Assembly: GCA_021808105.1 (NCBI GenBank)
Contig: JAKBCC010000010.1
Coordinates: forward strand, 1-47,635
From: Planctomycetota bacterium
GTDB taxonomy: Bacteria; Planctomycetota; Phycisphaerae; WQYP01
Direction: 5' to 3'
Length of the DNA: 47,635 nucleotides
Translations under genes and position numbers: made by a program
Notes under the pieces: model-generated
What the model was told of the DNA's origin: nothing
What the model saw: the letters and a program-made list of their open reading frames with translations, nothing else
The model's database searches: none
Part shown: positions 26,714 to 36,041 of the stretch, one piece after another
How the letters are laid out: each line of letters starts with the position of its first letter
Numbering within the stretch: the stretch's first letter is position 1

Positions 26714-27712
26714 TTAAACTGATCGTCCGTGGATCCAACTGAAGGCTACCGGCGGCAGGCCGCGCTGGAATTCAGCAATGCGATCAGCATGACTGATGTA
26801 GCGATCCGCCTGCTTACAGAGATATTCCTGCGCTTTAGCCGCGGCACCGGAAACCGAGCGCGAAGCGATGTCCCATGTTTTGACAAGATGCTGGATAATG
26901 GCGGCATAATCATGGACGGTATAAACCCCCAGGCGCTGGGCGACAACCGCAAAATGATCAAAGAGATCCGCATCTTTCCCGTCGTACATTAATCGGCCCG
27001 GCATGGCGATCAGCCCGCGCATCATTTCACGGAACGCCAGGATACCGCCTTCCGGATCAACCTCCATGACTTTTCCGGCCATAAGCGTATAAAACGCTTC
27101 ATGGCGCGCCTCATCGCCGGAAATACGCAGGCAGATTTTTGCAAGATTCGCATCGCCTTGTGCGGTCGCCAGTTTGGCCACATTGCTATGGGAAATGCGC
27201 GTGGCACGCTCCTGAAATGACGTGTAAATCAGCCCGTTATAAGGATCGGGATAGGCCCTTGGATTAAAGCCATTGGCGATCAGATGATGAATGGTCAGTT
27301 CAACGCTGCGCATATCTATCCGTCCGGTGAGACGCAAATAAGCATTGAGCAGATCGCCATGGCGGTTTTCCTCCGCACTCCAGGCGCGCATCCATTTGGC
27401 CCAGGGCTTGGGCGTGGTCCCCTCATAATCCCGCGCTATAAGATTCAGAGAAACAGAATAACTTGGCAGAGCCTCTTCGGTGACCATGTCCCCTACCAGC
27501 ACCACCAGCGCTTCATCGGATAAGCATTGCGCGGGAACACGGAAATCCTGCGCCTGCTGGGCCCAGTTGTCGGCTGTGAAATCCGGTAAATAATCGGTGG
27601 GTTGCCACGCTTTATCTACCGGGGAGAGATAAATGAGATTCTCCTGCACAAGATCCTGCATGTTATGGAGAATATCAAAATGGTGCTCATACGCATTGGA
27701 TTCGTTTTGCAA
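26714..27712 (-). CDS. Acyl-ACP desaturase (soluble, di-iron)
   Basis: Introduces a double bond into acyl-ACP with O2 using a di-iron centre. The 332-residue sequence carries the ligand set of the plant-type stearoyl-ACP desaturase family: MVTEEALPSY (Glu79/80), EENRHGD (114-120), SFQERAT (Glu168), and DEARHEAFY (200-208). No membrane spans, as expected for the soluble type. The electron donor (ferredoxin) is not encoded nearby. Family identity is firm; position and chain length specificity are not readable. prmC follows with no gap. Such desaturases imply an aerobic route to unsaturated membrane lipids. Confidence 0.93.
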   Translation of the reverse strand: MQNESNAYEHHFDILHNMQDLVQENLIYLSPVDKAWQPTDYLPDFTADNWAQQAQDFRVPAQCLSDEALVVLVGDMVTEEALPSYSVSLNLIARDYEGTTPKPWAKWMRAWSAEENRHGDLLNAYLRLTGRIDMRSVELTIHHLIANGFNPRAYPDPYNGLIYTSFQERATRISHSNVAKLATAQGDANLAKICLRISGDEARHEAFYTLMAGKVMEVDPEGGILAFREMMRGLIAMPGRLMYDGKDADLFDHFAVVAQRLGVYTVHDYAAIIQHLVKTWDIASRSVSGAAAKAQEYLCKQADRYISHADRIAEFQRGLPPVAFSWIHGRSV

Positions 27713-27730
27713 AAAAAATTCCTCATTTAA

Positions 27731-27830
27731 CGTAGGGCAGCGCTAAACAATAAATTATGGTACCACCAGTAGCCCGGCAACGCGAAGCAAAAAAGTTTGT
27801 CCGCAAACCAATGGGGTTGGTAGCCCTACG
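27731..27830. repeat. Inverted-repeat element in the desaturase-cinA gap
   Basis: CGTAGGGC (27731-27738) and GCCCTACG (27823-27830) are perfect inverted ends 100 bp apart. An inner GTTTG-TCCG-CAAAC hairpin lies at about 27805-27818. There is no coding capacity. It may be a further small palindromic element. Confidence 0.45.
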
Positions 27831-27889
27831 CACCATTACCATTGTACCCCATTGCGGGCCGCAAATTAAAATCCGGTTTGCCAAGAGCT

Positions 27890-27895
27890 TATAAT
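27890..27895 (+). promoter_or_regulatory. Candidate -10 box upstream of cinA
   Basis: TATAAT stands 40 bases before the cinA start codon. No good -35 hexamer is found at the standard distance, so the assignment rests on the -10 match only. Confidence 0.3.
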
Positions 27896-27935
27896 TGGCG
27901 ACAATTCACCCACTGACAGCAAAGGCACAGAAATC

Positions 27936-29204
27936 ATGAATGCGATTATTATTTCGATTGGTGACGAACTTACCTCCGGACTAACCATTAACAGCAATGC
28001 CGCCTGGCTGGGAAGGCAACTGGCGGACCTTGGAATCAGTTGTCCACTGCAACTGACTGTGGGCGATCAACGGGCCGCTATTGTTGCCGCAATTCACCAT
28101 AGTGCCGCTCTATGCGATATTCTGCTGATTTCCGGTGGATTAGGCCCTACGGAAGATGACCTCACGCGTTCCAGTGTGGCGGACGCACTGGGTGAGCCTC
28201 TGGTACAGGATCAGGCTGCCATGGCTGATCTGGAGACGTTTTTTAAGCGGATCAATCGGACCATGACAGAAAACAATCGCCTGCAGGCGATGCGACCGCT
28301 TTCCGCGTCCTGCATCAGCAATTCCTGTGGTACAGCTCCGGGAATTATGGCCCGCCTGGGTAAAACGCAGATATTTGTCATGCCCGGCGTGCCCAGGGAA
28401 ATGAAGGCCATGTTTGAACTATCCTTTAAGCCGTTGCTGCAAGCGGCAGGAGGCGGTGTGGTACGGCGGATCATGGCACTTAATATCTGCGGTGCCGGCG
28501 AATCCTGGATCGGTTCGCGCCTTGCCGACCTCATGAAGCGCGGAACTAATCCATCCGTCGGCACAACCGTTCACGACGGCATTGTTTCCGTTCGCATCTA
28601 CGCCATGGGGCAACCCGCGGAAGTCCACACAATGATCACTGAAAAAGCCGAAATTGTACGCCATAGACTCGGCGAGCTGATTTTCTCCACCGATCAGGTC
28701 ACCCTCGAAGAGGTTGTGGTGCAGAACCTGCTGCAACAGGGCAGAACTGTCACCACCGCGGAAAGCTGCACCGGCGGATGGGTCGCGATGATGTTGACGA
28801 ATGTTCCTGGAAGTTCCGCATGTTTTAAGCGCGGCTGGGTCACGTACAGCGACGAAAGCAAAGCGGCGGAACTTGGCGTTGATCCGGAACTCATTAAAAC
28901 ATACGGAGCCGTCAGCCGCGAAGTGGCCGCCGCCATGGCACAACAGGCCCGGCGCCGGGCGGAAGCACATTGGGCCATTGCGGTTACGGGCAATGCGGGG
29001 CCGGCCAACGATGACCTGAAAAATCCCGTGGGGCTGGTTTATATCGCCATTGCCGGGCCGAACGGTGGTGATGATGTATATGTACGAAGCTGCCAATTCC
29101 CCGGCGACCGCCAAAGCATTCGCCTGCGCAGCAGTCAGATGGCGTTAACATTGCTTCGATTAAAACTGCTCGGCCTTGATCCAGAGGCGGTTCTTCCCCG
29201 GTGA
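27936..29204 (+). CDS. cinA: CinA family protein (competence/damage-inducible; nicotinamide-nucleotide amidase domain)
   Basis: A 422-residue protein with an N-terminal MoCF/COG1058 domain (about 1-170: ISIGDELTSG, SGGLGPTEDDLTR, MPGVPREM) and a C-terminal CinA amidase domain (about 255-415: TTAESCTGGWVA with the catalytic Ser, YSDESKAAELGV, then VTGNAGPANDD). The family hydrolyses NMN to nicotinate mononucleotide and may hydrolyse ADP-ribose in NAD recycling. Length and domain order are normal. The start is MNAIIISIGDEL, as in orthologues. It is the only forward gene between the prmC cluster and kamA. Confidence 0.95.
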   Translation: MNAIIISIGDELTSGLTINSNAAWLGRQLADLGISCPLQLTVGDQRAAIVAAIHHSAALCDILLISGGLGPTEDDLTRSSVADALGEPLVQDQAAMADLETFFKRINRTMTENNRLQAMRPLSASCISNSCGTAPGIMARLGKTQIFVMPGVPREMKAMFELSFKPLLQAAGGGVVRRIMALNICGAGESWIGSRLADLMKRGTNPSVGTTVHDGIVSVRIYAMGQPAEVHTMITEKAEIVRHRLGELIFSTDQVTLEEVVVQNLLQQGRTVTTAESCTGGWVAMMLTNVPGSSACFKRGWVTYSDESKAAELGVDPELIKTYGAVSREVAAAMAQQARRRAEAHWAIAVTGNAGPANDDLKNPVGLVYIAIAGPNGGDDVYVRSCQFPGDRQSIRLRSSQMALTLLRLKLLGLDPEAVLPR

Positions 29205-29212
29205 ACACCGCG

Positions 29213-30406
29213 TTAAAGGGTCTTTAACGCAAGCGCCCTGGGATGCACTTCCGGCATAATCGGAATGTGCACTCGGGATTCAGCGGGATCATAGTGCGGG
29301 GAAATGGCGTACTGCACGGGCACACCGTCTTTGGTATGGAGAAGATAATAGCCGCCGCGATCAACCAATTGCTCATACGGGCCAATGACGCATTTGCCCA
29401 TGGGGGTCGGGATGGTCAGCAAAGGCACACGCGTGCCGGGCGCGGACGCCAGATCCCGCAGAATCTTCTGACTTTCCGGTAACGTCAGCCGATGCTGGGG
29501 CAAGGTGCCATCAGGGAATGGATGAATCAGATAATAGGGCTTGAACACCACCGGACCTGAATCCATACGGTCATACATATCTGTAATTATTGACCCGTCA
29601 CTGTTAATCCCCCGAAACAGCGGATGCTGCGCCATCATCAGAGGCCGACGGGACTCCGCCAGTTCCGTCAGCGCCAGCATCGCCTGGTGCAATTCGGTTG
29701 TGACTTCGCGCGGATGCACCACGTGCAGAATATACGAGGACGGCGATAATTTTTTCAAAGCCTGGTGCAAGGCCGTGTTACCCATTATCCGCTGCGGATA
29801 CCAGACCGGCTCACGGGTGTGAATGGTAACGGTTATGCGGCGTGCTACGGTTTTATTGAGCCGCTGCATCCGCAGGGCCACGTGCTCAAGCACCGCTGGT
29901 GGAACCGCCAGAGGATCACCACCGCTTAAAATAATCTCACGCAATTCTCTTCGCCCCGGCGAGTGTTCCGCCTGATCAAACATCGCATCAATTTCCTGAT
30001 GCGATATTCGCCCCGGCGTAACATCTCTATTCTTCAAATAACAGTATCGGCACAGCCCGCTGCAGAAATCCGTTACCCGCAGAAGCGCTTCATAACGATA
30101 TTTCTGAATCCAGCGCGGATGATTGACAGCCCGATCCGCAAGTTGAAAGGCATCCCAGCGTTCTTCACCGGTATCGCTTAGCTCCCCCTCATTAGGCAAC
30201 GCCAGATCCCATAGCGGATCATTCACATCATTAAGAAGAATCTTTTCAGCATAAAATCGCGGCAACCGGAAGGTGTACCGTTGGGCAATCGCCGTCATAG
30301 TCGCAGCCATGGCATCGGTAATGGCAGGCAATACATCGCGCAATTGATCTACGGACGTAATTAAATCCTGGGATCCAGTGTTCACAGGCGTTTGCAATTC
30401 CGGCAT
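29213..30406 (-). CDS. KamA family radical SAM protein (lysine 2,3-aminomutase-like)
   Basis: A PLP- and [4Fe-4S]-dependent radical SAM enzyme of the lysine 2,3-aminomutase group, about 397 residues from ATG 30406. That start has GAGG nine bases upstream; the frame continues 24 codons earlier into repeat DNA. The cluster cysteines lie in CSGLCRYC (C115, C119, C122). Other family features are LSGGDPLAVP and VTIHTREPVWYPQR; the PLP lysine is probably the one in TPMGKCV but is not certain. The family isomerises L-alpha-lysine to L-beta-lysine, or acts as the EpmB step for EF-P; the operon gives no clue. A palindromic repeat (30427-30473) lies directly upstream. Confidence 0.88.
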   Translation of the reverse strand: MPELQTPVNTGSQDLITSVDQLRDVLPAITDAMAATMTAIAQRYTFRLPRFYAEKILLNDVNDPLWDLALPNEGELSDTGEERWDAFQLADRAVNHPRWIQKYRYEALLRVTDFCSGLCRYCYLKNRDVTPGRISHQEIDAMFDQAEHSPGRRELREIILSGGDPLAVPPAVLEHVALRMQRLNKTVARRITVTIHTREPVWYPQRIMGNTALHQALKKLSPSSYILHVVHPREVTTELHQAMLALTELAESRRPLMMAQHPLFRGINSDGSIITDMYDRMDSGPVVFKPYYLIHPFPDGTLPQHRLTLPESQKILRDLASAPGTRVPLLTIPTPMGKCVIGPYEQLVDRGGYYLLHTKDGVPVQYAISPHYDPAESRVHIPIMPEVHPRALALKTL

Positions 30407-30856
30407 TATCCAATTCCTCTGCCAGAAGCCTGTGCGAATAATCGCCGGATTGCGACTCTCACCCACACAGGCTCCCAAGCAACTAATCTTAACGCCCTGC
30501 CGACAAATCTCAAATTCGCCACGCGGGACCGCAAATATTTCGCATGACCGCCTCGTGCACCCCCATCCCGCGCAACATACCCGTAGCTCAATGCGGCAGC
30601 GTTGAGTTCGCCGCGGAAATGGGATCTGCTGAAATGATCAGCATCGGTCCGTCGCAGCCGGCAGAGGAAAACCGCTGGCGTCGGATGGGAACGGAAGAAA
30701 GACCCACAGATTTCCGGGATTGCACAGATTTTCTGGCGGGCCCCCGGCACATTAAATGTGCCGGCTAACATTACCGGTGGGATAAACCCACCGGCTCGCC
30801 TGCCGTTATTCTAACTCCTAACTCCTAACTCCTGCGTTCTCCTCCCGTCCTACAAC
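30407..30856. repeat. Repeat-filled gap upstream of kamA
   Basis: No gene is visible. It contains the AGCCTGTG...CACAGGCT stem (30427-30473), ACAGATT-type repeats (about 30708-30730), a near-perfect palindrome CCGGCACATT-A-AATGTGCCGG (30744-30764) followed by CTAACATTA, hairpin CCGGTGGG-ATAAA-CCCACCGG (30774-30794), and heptamers TTCTAAC, TCCTAAC, TCCTAAC, TCCTGCG, TTCTCCT (30809-30843). Confidence 0.7.
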
Positions 30857-31345
30857 CTACGTGCTGATTTCCACGATTGTCCCTACCGGACATAATGCGT
30901 AGAGTTCGGTTATGTCAGGGTTGGTTAGTGCAACGCAGCCGGCGGTGCCGGTGCGGCCTTCGGCGCAGCCGTGGATGAATATTTCGCCGCCTAAGGGGGT
31001 TTTCCAGACGCGGTTTTGTACCTGTTCATCCGCCATGTCGCCATGTTGCAGATCATGGATCAGTTGGTTGTACAACTCCGTGGAAAGCAAGCCCTGCGCC
31101 AGGCCGCGATCGGCATCTTCTCGGTTGGGATAATCCAATCCCAGTGATAGATGAAACTTGCTGTGGGGATTTTTGAAGACAATTTGAAACCGCCCTTCCG
31201 GAGTTTTGCGGTCTCCTTCGGTTTGTTTATCACCCGAATTGGAACCGGTGATACAGCCATAACTTTTAATGAGTGTTCCGCCGTCAAGCACCTGTAACGT
31301 GCGGCTGGATTTCATCACGCGGAGATACGGTTGTTTCAATGTCAT
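30857..31345 (-). CDS. L,D-transpeptidase (YkuD domain)
   Basis: About 162 residues from ATG 31345, which overlaps the stop of the upstream YdcF-like gene as ATGA. The YkuD/ErfK catalytic region reads FIHGCAEGRTGTAGCVAL, with His125 and catalytic Cys137; upstream blocks SYGCITGS and TPEGRFQIV fit the fold. The family cross-links peptidoglycan stem peptides (3-3 links) or anchors envelope proteins. The sequence from the coupled start has no evident signal peptide, which is odd for an envelope enzyme; the frame upstream of it has a hydrophobic bit (LPCLLAG) but lies inside the neighbouring gene. Translational coupling in a three-gene operon is clear. Confidence 0.88.
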   Translation of the reverse strand: MTLKQPYLRVMKSSRTLQVLDGGTLIKSYGCITGSNSGDKQTEGDRKTPEGRFQIVFKNPHSKFHLSLGLDYPNREDADRGLAQGLLSTELYNQLIHDLQHGDMADEQVQNRVWKTPLGGEIFIHGCAEGRTGTAGCVALTNPDITELYALCPVGTIVEIST

Positions 31346-32481
31346 GGTATACGCCCCGGACGGTGATAATTCTGATCCAGCCAATAGACAGGGTAACCGA
31401 CCAGTTCCCGCACGACCGCCCACGGATTGGTTTCCTGCCAGATGCCGCGACGGGCCGCAACTGTCCAGACATGCACGCCCAGTTGTCGAAAGGCCAGGCT
31501 GGTGCGCGGTAAATGGTAATCCGAACTTACCGCGATCACCTTATGCCAATGTCCCGCTTTCACCAGTGCCGCAGTATTGTACGCGCTGTAGCGCGTGTTG
31601 TTTCCGTGATAGTCCACGATTAAGGCTTTTTCCGGCACGCCCTGGGCCAGGGTCAGTTTCAGCATGGCCAGCGGCTCATTTTTATACGGGTTGGTTTTTC
31701 CCCGCGGAGCGCGTCCCGTCAGCAGCAACCGTTTAGCCCGATGCGCTTTGAAAAGCGCCACACCCTCCAACACCCGCTGGCGAAGCGTATAGCCACAGGT
31801 GTCGCCCGGGCCGGTACCGGCACCAAGCACCACCGCAATGTCCGCATCCATTCCCGGCGGCGGAGGATTGGTGAGAAACATGCCGTGAAATATCCATAAA
31901 AAAATCAGTGCCATGAAAGTCATGGCGATAAAATCGTAACGCTTATAATTGATACTATGCCATGGCGGCGAAGGCGTGCGGGCGGCAGCAGCGCCGGCGC
32001 TAACGGCATAATCCGGCCGGGCGATAAACCAGAGGATCATGACCACCAGTACCGGCAGAGACATGGGCATGTACCAAGGCATACGGCCGTGCAGGACCAT
32101 TTTCAAATGATAAAACGTAACTGTATTCAGCAGTAAGACCAGTGCGATGAACGCAGAGGGCAAAAGCAGCATCCGATTGAGCCGCCAGGCACTATCTGGT
32201 GAAAGATCCGTCGGCGGGCGGAAACGCAAGATGTGCAGGATTACCAGACTGGCCAGCCACAGCCAGGGGAGCAGAAACGCGATAAACGCCCCGGCAAAGC
32301 GCAAGTCCAGCCACCGCCAGGATTGCAGGGTCAAAATACTGACCGAGGCACCCAGTAGAATTCCGGAATCCAACAGGCGAAAAAAAATGCCGGTCTTTCG
32401 GCATGCGGTTCTTGAAGCGACGGGGGAGGATGGAAGCGATGTCGTATGCATTCCATGAGTATATATCACTGCGGATTTCAC
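31342..32481 (-). CDS. YdcF/ElyC-like membrane protein (DUF218)
   Basis: A 379-residue membrane protein. The N-terminal half holds four or five hydrophobic spans (about 30-210: LLDSGILLGASVSILTLQSW, and FIALVLLLNTVTF). The C-terminal half is the DUF218 domain: AVVLGAG, RVLEGVALF, RLLLTGRA, then VSSDYHLPRTSLAF. This layout resembles SanA/ElyC/YdcF proteins, which act in envelope biogenesis in other bacteria. It begins with GTG overlapping the stop of the HAD gene as GTGA and ends overlapping the L,D-transpeptidase start as ATGA, so the three genes are one coupled operon. Position beside an L,D-transpeptidase supports an envelope role (inference). Confidence 0.85.
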   Translation of the reverse strand: MKSAVIYTHGMHTTSLPSSPVASRTACRKTGIFFRLLDSGILLGASVSILTLQSWRWLDLRFAGAFIAFLLPWLWLASLVILHILRFRPPTDLSPDSAWRLNRMLLLPSAFIALVLLLNTVTFYHLKMVLHGRMPWYMPMSLPVLVVMILWFIARPDYAVSAGAAAARTPSPPWHSINYKRYDFIAMTFMALIFLWIFHGMFLTNPPPPGMDADIAVVLGAGTGPGDTCGYTLRQRVLEGVALFKAHRAKRLLLTGRAPRGKTNPYKNEPLAMLKLTLAQGVPEKALIVDYHGNNTRYSAYNTAALVKAGHWHKVIAVSSDYHLPRTSLAFRQLGVHVWTVAARRGIWQETNPWAVVRELVGYPVYWLDQNYHRPGRIP

Positions 32482-33443
32482 GCCAGCGCGAAGCGCTCAA
32501 TGGCCACCGCTACGCCATCTTCCCGGTTGGAGGGAACAACATGGCGTGCGGCTTTTCGGATGTGCTCGGGGCCGTTGGCCATGGCGGCACTTACACCGGC
32601 CCATTGCAACATGGGCAGATCATTGGCATTATCTCCGACGGCCAGAACCTGGTCACGGGCAATTCCATAAGACTTACAGACAAAATCCAAGGCCATGGCC
32701 TTGTTGGTGTCAGGCGCTACAATTTGCAGCAGTCGTGCATCGCTGCGAAACAGACCGATGCGGTGCTCAAATCGTCGGGGCAGAAGCTGACATAATTCTT
32801 CGATGGTGGAGGTTTTGGCATGGAACATGATTCGCGTGACCGGCACATGCAGGAATGTTTCCATGGCGGCAATGACATCGGGGTTAAAACTGCGACCGGC
32901 GGGAATGGCATCAGCGGGAACAATGCCAAAATGGTCGGAATAAAGCTTGTCGATAATTTCCACGCTGGGAATAACTTCCGGGCAACGCAGTCGGGCGTAG
33001 TCAATGACCCGGCGCACCAGGGCATGGGGCAAGCTGACATGCCGCAGAACGCATTTTTGGTTTTCATCCCAGATCAAAGCTCCATTATGGCTGATGATCG
33101 GAGTCTGCAACTTTAACGCCCGATGATAAAACCGCACGCTGCGCGGCGGACGGGCGGTGGCCAGGACCACATGAATGCCCCGCTTGGCGGCCAGGTGGAT
33201 TGCATGATGGACGCGCGGGGTGATGGATTCTTTGGGGCTAAGCAGCGTGCCATCCATATCCAAGGCGATCATTTTAATCGCTCGGGGCAGCGGGGAAGCG
33301 GTTGCGGCAAAGGGCGGCAGCGCCGTGGTAGCGGCCGGAGCTTTGGCAAATGCTACAACATTTGTAGAAGGCCCGGTGCCGACCGACGTGCGGCGCGGAG
33401 CAACAATTTTTCGCAGCGATTCAAATAATTCATCTACTGACAT
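32478..33443 (-). CDS. HAD superfamily Cof-type hydrolase
   Basis: About 321 residues from ATG 33443. HAD motif I is ALDMDGTLL (Asp62, Asp64). Motif II/III and the Cof-type cap follow, then GDNANDLPML as motif IV near the end. Family members dephosphorylate sugar phosphates and other small phosphoesters with Mg. An unusual N-terminal extension of about 50 residues is rich in Ala, Pro and Thr (APRRTSVGTGPST...), more like a linker than a domain; an internal Met before the HAD motif would remove it. It is first of the three-gene operon with the YdcF-like and L,D-transpeptidase genes. Confidence 0.86.
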   Translation of the reverse strand: MSVDELFESLRKIVAPRRTSVGTGPSTNVVAFAKAPAATTALPPFAATASPLPRAIKMIALDMDGTLLSPKESITPRVHHAIHLAAKRGIHVVLATARPPRSVRFYHRALKLQTPIISHNGALIWDENQKCVLRHVSLPHALVRRVIDYARLRCPEVIPSVEIIDKLYSDHFGIVPADAIPAGRSFNPDVIAAMETFLHVPVTRIMFHAKTSTIEELCQLLPRRFEHRIGLFRSDARLLQIVAPDTNKAMALDFVCKSYGIARDQVLAVGDNANDLPMLQWAGVSAAMANGPEHIRKAARHVVPSNREDGVAVAIERFALA

Positions 33444-33695
33444 AATCAATCCGCTCAAACAAGACACACACCGACGCCAAAACCAACACAATTTTCAAGC
33501 GTCCATGCGGCCCCCTCCGGGAACACGCATTATTGAACAGGCACCTGTATCATCGGTCAGGAATCGATGTTACATGAGTGAACGTCCATAAAATTTCCGC
33601 TTCCGATAATGAAGCTCCAAACGCCTTATTTTGAAGCGCTTTTTACAAAGTCTTCCCACGAATAAACTTTCCCACGGACGTGCTTTTTTCGGACG

Positions 33696-34496
33696 CTAAT
33701 TAAAGCGTCGCATAATGGGCGCTATGCGCGCCGCCAGAGCTGATTTTTCCTGGTCCGACAGTTGATCCATAACCTTGGCTACATATTTCGATAGCGCCCG
33801 GGTCCGGCGGGCCTGGATCAAAGCGGCGTATCGGCGAGCCAGCGTCATGACCCTGACGGCGGCATCTTTTCTCGGGCCCGCTTTGGACACGTGCCCTTTC
33901 GTCTTCAAGAACGTCTTGAGAGCCTTCTGTACCCGTCCCAGTAAACCGGGATCAACCAACCCCTGTTGCTGCGATTGATTCAGCATCGCGATGGACGTCT
34001 GGAAGTCGTGCTGATCCAAGGCCAATACGTTCATCTGACTTTTACTGACATGCGCGTCCAGGAGCCATCGCCGCATTAACCAGGGGCCGCGTAATTGCGC
34101 AAACATCAGAGCCTGCCCTGCCGGATCGGAAACCGCCTTGACCTGCTGTACCCAGGCGGGCACGCCCGGCTTGCCGGCCCGCTGAAGCTTAACAGCCAAC
34201 GCCCGCGTCGGGTCGCTGGGGTAGTTCACAACGTCTACCGCACCTTGAGCGTCTGCAAATTTATACGTTACGGTGGCAAATTTGGATGAGGGATTAGCCG
34301 GATTGGCGGCGCTGATGGGACGATAGGGGTTGACACCAGCGGGCCGGAATACCTGATAAAAGGCGACGGCATTGGATGTCGGCCGACCAAAAAGCGATCC
34401 TAAGTGCACCGCCAGATAGATCCCGGCAAAGAGTATCAGCAGGACTGCCAACGCCGCTTTGATCATTTCAGGTCGTTTTAAGTCGTTAAGCTTCAC
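33696..34496 (-). CDS. Hypothetical membrane-anchored protein
   Basis: A 266-residue protein of unrecognised family. A single N-terminal membrane segment (about 13-35, AALAVLLILFAGIYLAVHLG) is followed by a periplasmic-looking region that begins with a small beta-rich part (about 70-110) and ends with a long helical, Lys/Arg-rich stretch (about 160-265). This suggests an anchored, helical scaffold, but no function can be given. It is separated from the HAD gene by 252 bases and from the SGNH gene by 225 bases. Confidence 0.75.
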   Translation of the reverse strand: MKLNDLKRPEMIKAALAVLLILFAGIYLAVHLGSLFGRPTSNAVAFYQVFRPAGVNPYRPISAANPANPSSKFATVTYKFADAQGAVDVVNYPSDPTRALAVKLQRAGKPGVPAWVQQVKAVSDPAGQALMFAQLRGPWLMRRWLLDAHVSKSQMNVLALDQHDFQTSIAMLNQSQQQGLVDPGLLGRVQKALKTFLKTKGHVSKAGPRKDAAVRVMTLARRYAALIQARRTRALSKYVAKVMDQLSDQEKSALAARIAPIMRRFN

Positions 34497-34687
34497 AAAA
34501 CCACCTTATTGTTATGCAGCAACGGCAAAATTCACCACATGACCAATAATAACGACTCCACCGCCAAAACATTGCATGTACGGCGCATCATCCTGCCCCG
34601 GGTGCGGCTCTCAATAGTTAGAACGCATCAGTTCGCTTGCGGTTGCGGAAATTTCCCGCCTTTCGCCCGCCATTGTTCGGCTGGAAC

Positions 34688-34702
34688 CCTGTCCGAGGCA
34701 AT
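34688..34702 (+). repeat. Variant of the dispersed CCTGTCCGAG motif
   Basis: CCTGTCCGAGGCAAT lies between the unknown membrane protein and the SGNH gene (20 bases after the latter's stop). It resembles the AGCCTGTCCGAGTAAT copies at 36219-36236 and 41751-41768. Single motif, no partner arm seen. Confidence 0.4.
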
Positions 34703-34721
34703 AATTATTTCCGACCATGTA

Positions 34722-36041
34722 TTACCAGCCTGACGGCTTGACTGTGGAATATTGCGGATCAGGCGGAATATGAAAGCTGCTTACTGGATCAGGGTGGGCC
34801 GGGTTAAAGGGCTTTAAACCGGGCCGGAGAAAGGCGGTCAGAGGCAAATGGGCTTTCTGAATTCCCAGTACCACACATTTGGCAATTTCATAAGCACCGT
34901 AATCATCGTTATGGGTACGATCTACAAAGGCCACTTTCGATTCATCAGGCCCCAGCTTATTAAAAAATATGGTGCTCATGGCATTGAGATCAATCAGCGG
35001 CACATGCTGCTGTTTGGCAATCAACCGCATTTCAATCGGAAAACCCACGAGGCTGTTATATATTTTGCCGTGACGGTACAGCCGCCGGGCCATGGGGGTG
35101 ACCAGCACCGGGATGGCGTGATGCGCGCGGGCATCCGCGATCATGGTGAGTATAGACTTGCGATATTCATTTTTCGGCCCGGCATTTTTGCCGCGCTCAT
35201 GCTGGTCATTATGCCCGAACTCAATAAACAGATAATCCCCGGGGCGAATAACACTCATGACTTTATTGAGGCGATTTTCCCAGATAAAGCTGTTGGCGGA
35301 TTCGCCGTCCTCGGCATAATTCGCCACCACGACGTGGCGCGGCACAAAAAAGCGCGTGATCATCTGTCCCCAACTGCACCAGGGTTCAAAACGCTGATCG
35401 GTATCCGTTGAATCACCGGCAATAAAAATCGTGACAGGATGCGCCTTGGTTATCGTCATGGCACACAAACAGGGCCGCGTGTTACTGAATTCAATCGTGA
35501 GTTTGTTGTCCCAGTCCAATGCACCGATCTCCCGCGGCTTTAAATGAACTTTGCCGCCCGTGGAAATTTCCGGGATTCGGGTATTCACTGTAAAGGTGCG
35601 TGTCACAAACTTTCCCGCGGTGGTGACGACTTTCTTAAACATCAGACGCCGCTGTTCCGCTTTTACCGTCGTGACTGATTTTCCGTTCAGGTCACCCAGC
35701 GTTACGGAAACATTATAATTGCCGGACGGCAGTTGAACCGAAAAAAAGAAGGGCTTGTGGCTCGTGACAAAAGCTCCGCGCACGCCGGCGGCATTGCTGC
35801 GATGAACACCTTTGACCTTAAAGCCTAAATCAAAGCCGTAACCGCGAGCAGGAGTATAGGCCATGTTGGGCAGCACGCGGATATATCCCGGCACGTGGGG
35901 CGCAGGCCCAAATTGAAATTTCAACGGAACGTGCATTTGGGCGGCACGCAAGGCACCGGCGGGCGTGGCCATCACCAACATCCCCATTACCGTTACCGCC
36001 GCGACGATCAAAGTCCGAGTTAATAGGACGCTTTTATTCAT
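34722..36041 (-). CDS. Secreted SGNH-hydrolase (rhamnogalacturonan acetylesterase-like)
   Basis: A 439-residue exported protein. A signal peptide (about 1-35, hydrophobic core LIVAAVTVMGMLVMA) is followed by an N-terminal beta-rich domain (about 40-195; FQFGPAP, YGFDLGF, LPSGNYNVSVTLGD) that looks like a carbohydrate- or galactose-binding fold. The SGNH domain follows: catalytic Ser211 in AGDST, the Gly block ANYAEDGESAN, FGHND (275-279) with Asn, and catalytic Asp374/His377 in DRTH. The family deacetylates pectin rhamnogalacturonan and related polymers. Export plus the two domains suggest a polysaccharide-degrading lifestyle. It has no neighbouring pectinase gene in the window. Confidence 0.88.
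   Translation of the reverse strand: MNKSVLLTRTLIVAAVTVMGMLVMATPAGALRAAQMHVPLKFQFGPAPHVPGYIRVLPNMAYTPARGYGFDLGFKVKGVHRSNAAGVRGAFVTSHKPFFFSVQLPSGNYNVSVTLGDLNGKSVTTVKAEQRRLMFKKVVTTAGKFVTRTFTVNTRIPEISTGGKVHLKPREIGALDWDNKLTIEFSNTRPCLCAMTITKAHPVTIFIAGDSTDTDQRFEPWCSWGQMITRFFVPRHVVVANYAEDGESANSFIWENRLNKVMSVIRPGDYLFIEFGHNDQHERGKNAGPKNEYRKSILTMIADARAHHAIPVLVTPMARRLYRHGKIYNSLVGFPIEMRLIAKQQHVPLIDLNAMSTIFFNKLGPDESKVAFVDRTHNDDYGAYEIAKCVVLGIQKAHLPLTAFLRPGLKPFNPAHPDPVSSFHIPPDPQYSTVKPSGW

Noticed and set aside
28419-29114. Minus-strand frame of 231 codons opposite cinA
   Set aside because: Shadow of cinA; composition typical of antisense of GC-rich coding DNA.
34848-35411. Forward frame opposite the SGNH gene
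   Set aside because: Shadow frame; the minus strand has signal peptide and catalytic motifs.
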